Assembly (NCBI GenBank): GCA_001839685.1
Contig: MLAK01000721.1
Span: forward strand, 1-28,006
DNA: 28,006 nt
Direction of reading: 5' to 3'
Source: Tritrichomonas foetus
Lineage: Eukaryota > Parabasalia > Tritrichomonadida > Tritrichomonadidae
The translations under genes were made by a program, and so were the position numbers. The notes below the pieces were generated by a model. That model was not told where the DNA came from, ran no database searches, and saw only the letters and a list, made by a program, of their open reading frames with translations. Shown in pieces: positions 26,591 through 28,006 of the stretch (within the stretch, counting starts at the first letter, position 1; each line of letters starts with the position of its first letter).

Positions 26591-27496
26591 TTACACAGAG
26601 GCGAGGACATCTGGGCGCGACCGTTCATACCTTTCCAGCCACTGGTTAGCGGATTCTTCATCTTTGTGCAAATAATAATAGTCTGGCGTGAAAACCGAAA
26701 TAACACCAAAGATTTTATTTTCTTCTGAACGTCCCTGATTTAAATTAAATGTGTCTCCACCTAATTTAACCCAAATTCGAAACTGGAATTAGAAAAGAAA
26801 AAATACGTCTTTCAAACAGGCAACTTGCTCAGCAAATAGAAACATAGCTGAAAAGCACTTTTGCCGATATTCTTTTAGCTGTTTTTGGACTTCTTTTGGA
26901 TCCCTGCTATATTGAGGTTGCTCGACAGGAATGAATTTGATCCATGGATAATCACGATCCAGTTCTATTCTGAAACCACCAAACTCATCATCTTCGAATT
27001 TTTCATGAGTAAATTTATTTCGATTTGCTTCCAAGCTGCTTTTTAGGTCTTTGATTTCTTGCGCTTTGAATTCATTCAAATGTCTGTTAACTAATTGTTC
27101 AGATTTCTGTGAAATGAGATCGATAATTTTTTGTTCGTTTTCTGGATGATTCGTTCTTTTCGAAACATAGTCGGCGAAATCTCTCTTTTTCAATACAATG
27201 TGAACATGAAAGTGATCGGCGCTCCTCCAACCGCCAAAATGATGACAAATCATTGATGGCTTTTTGGTTTCTGCGACCGTTTGTTGAACTATATGCCAAA
27301 ATTCGTCTTTCAATGGATCGTCGAAATCTTCAAGATTGTTCTGAAATGATTTATCTGCATCTCTTTTTGCTCGAATAATTAAATGCGCTCTTTTTTGAAA
27401 CGGGTTGGCAATCGAAATAAAGTGCTCGGATTCGAATAATATGGTATCATTCTTGTAATCTAGTCTCGGCTGTCTTCCTTGATTTCTTCGATCCAT
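26591..27496 (-). CDS. HIT-domain protein, two exons joined across a 24-nt intron
   Basis: Exon 1 is 27496-26807 (230 codons from the ATG at 27494-27496) and exon 2 is 26782-26591 (63 codons plus TAA), giving 293 residues. Residues about 15-110 form a histidine-triad domain: FISIANPFQKRAHLIIRAK, then HFGGWRSADHFHVHIVLKK with the HxHxHxx triad at His95, His97 and His99. HIT proteins are nucleotidyl hydrolases or transferases. The GW(R)S...HFHVH context is nearest to aprataxin-like members, but the substrate is not clear. The middle is a charged helix. Exon 2 reads FRIWVKLGGDTFNL... and ends RPDVLASV. Without splicing the frame stops eight codons after the exon join. Exon 2 has coding character in the same frame, which is why I join them. 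Confidence 0.75.
26783..26806 (-). other. Putative ultra-short spliceosomal intron, 24 nt
   Basis: On the coding strand it begins GTATTTTTT and ends CTAATTCCAG: a GT-AG intron with a pyrimidine-rich middle and a branch-like CTAAT next to the 3' end. It is phase 0 (after the Asp codon), is a multiple of three, and contains an in-frame TAA. Very short introns have been reported in trichomonads. The alternative is a genuine stop followed by a readable 3' UTR. Confidence 0.65.
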
Positions 27497-27882
27497 CGAC
27501 TAACTACTTGCTGAAATTAGCTGGACAGAGTCTTTGAAAAAAGTTGTTTTGGAAAATATTTTCGCATTTCAGCTCACATTTCAACATGGCATTTTTTTTG
27601 AAATGAATTGAAATTCTGTTGTCATCATTTTCCTATTCCAGAATTTGGAATCTAGATGGACTTTGATATATTTAAATATCTGATAAATTACCACTTAAAA
27701 GCTATAATCGCTAATCTATTATCGTCCAACTTTTTTTTCCATTTATCTTTTATTTTTTTCGATGTTCTATTTTCTTTTGATATTTGCTTATGTATTCATT
27801 GATACATAGAAAGACTATGCGTTATGGATAGGCTATTTATCATTAGAATTGAGTTAGTAGCAATCTGACTCAACTCAATACA
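27497..27882. other. Intergenic spacer
   Basis: The spacer lies between the starts of two divergent genes. It is AT-rich and nothing specific is recognised. Confidence 0.5.
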
Positions 27883-28006
27883 ATGAAAGAAAGTATCAAT
27901 CACGAAATGAGAGAAAGTATCAATCACGAAATGAGAGAAAGTATCAATCACGAAATGAGAGAAAGTATCAATCACGAAATGAGAGAAAGTATCAATCACG
28001 AAATGA
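27883..28006 (+). CDS. Octapeptide-repeat protein, 5' part only (runs off the window)
   Basis: The ATG at 27883 opens a frame that is still open at the window edge (41 codons). It reads MKESINHE and then MRESINHE again and again. The 24-bp DNA unit is perfect from the second copy on. The peptide is charged and could be helical, in the style of the coiled-coil gene at 13038. The opposite strand is also open (VIDTFSHF repeats), so coding on this strand is a choice. The ATG lies at the start of the array and the hydrophilic product is the more plausible one. It may instead be a non-coding minisatellite. Confidence 0.4.
   Translation, partial: MKESINHEMRESINHEMRESINHEMRESINHEMRESINHEM
27883..28006. 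repeat. 24-bp minisatellite, five copies plus 4 bp to the window edge
   Basis: Units begin at 27883, 27907, 27931, 27955 and 27979. The consensus is ATGAGAGAAAGTATCAATC followed by ACGAA, and only the first copy differs (AAA for AGA). The array continues beyond the window. Confidence 0.95.

Noticed and set aside
27883..28006. The 24-bp array as a CRISPR array
   Set aside because: The units are contiguous with no unique spacers and the genome is eukaryotic; it is a minisatellite.

Overview
The window comes from an AT-rich, gene-dense protist genome, most likely a trichomonad (Parabasalia; Tritrichomonas is my guess, Trichomonas or a relative is possible). The strongest clue is the gene at 22828-23805. 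It encodes an initiator-binding-domain (IBD) transcription factor of the IBP39 family, which is known from trichomonads. Supporting clues are compact, almost intron-free genes, 5' leaders of only tens of bases with initiator-like TCAYW sites, stop codons that run straight into TAAA, and several flagellar genes.

Layout. 1-6240: a hairpin at the window edge, a single-bromodomain plus NET protein (+), a decayed ubiquitin-specific-protease fragment, axonemal inner-arm dynein p28/DNALI1 (-), a secreted FKBP (+) and the flagellar protein CFAP70 (-). 6241-9620: a 3.4-kb gene-poor stretch with a hairpin and decayed coding fragments. 9622-13960: a small possible secreted protein (-), a BUB3/Rae1-type WD40 protein (-), an ARM-like helical protein (+), a 54-base poly-A tract and a heptad-repeat coiled-coil protein (-). 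14089-16250: an accessory island with a micro-ORF made of a duplicated 15-residue unit, a 1.16-kb DNA transposon with inverted repeats of about 130 bp and a partial transposase, and a nested palindrome set between direct repeats. 16255-20000: an alkaline-phosphatase-superfamily enzyme (+) followed by a 20-bp minisatellite, a CH-domain protein (-), an LSm protein (+) and ADF/cofilin (-). 20534-23805: a RhoGAP-like protein with a Pro/Met-rich tail (-) and the IBD factor (-). 24576-27496: DNAAF11/LRRC6 (-) and a HIT-domain protein (-) that appears to contain a 24-nt intron. 27883-28006: an octapeptide-repeat reading frame cut by the window edge.

Together the genes are ordinary housekeeping and flagellar functions. 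Three are flagellar (DNALI1, CFAP70, DNAAF11), two or three are cytoskeletal (ADF, RhoGAP-like, CH protein), and one each belongs to mitotic checkpoint or mRNA export, RNA processing and transcription initiation. They lie on both strands with no operon-like order. The points most worth a second look are the ultra-short intron, the transposon, the micro-ORF and nested palindrome near it, and signature-residue losses in the bromodomain, RhoGAP and FKBP proteins.
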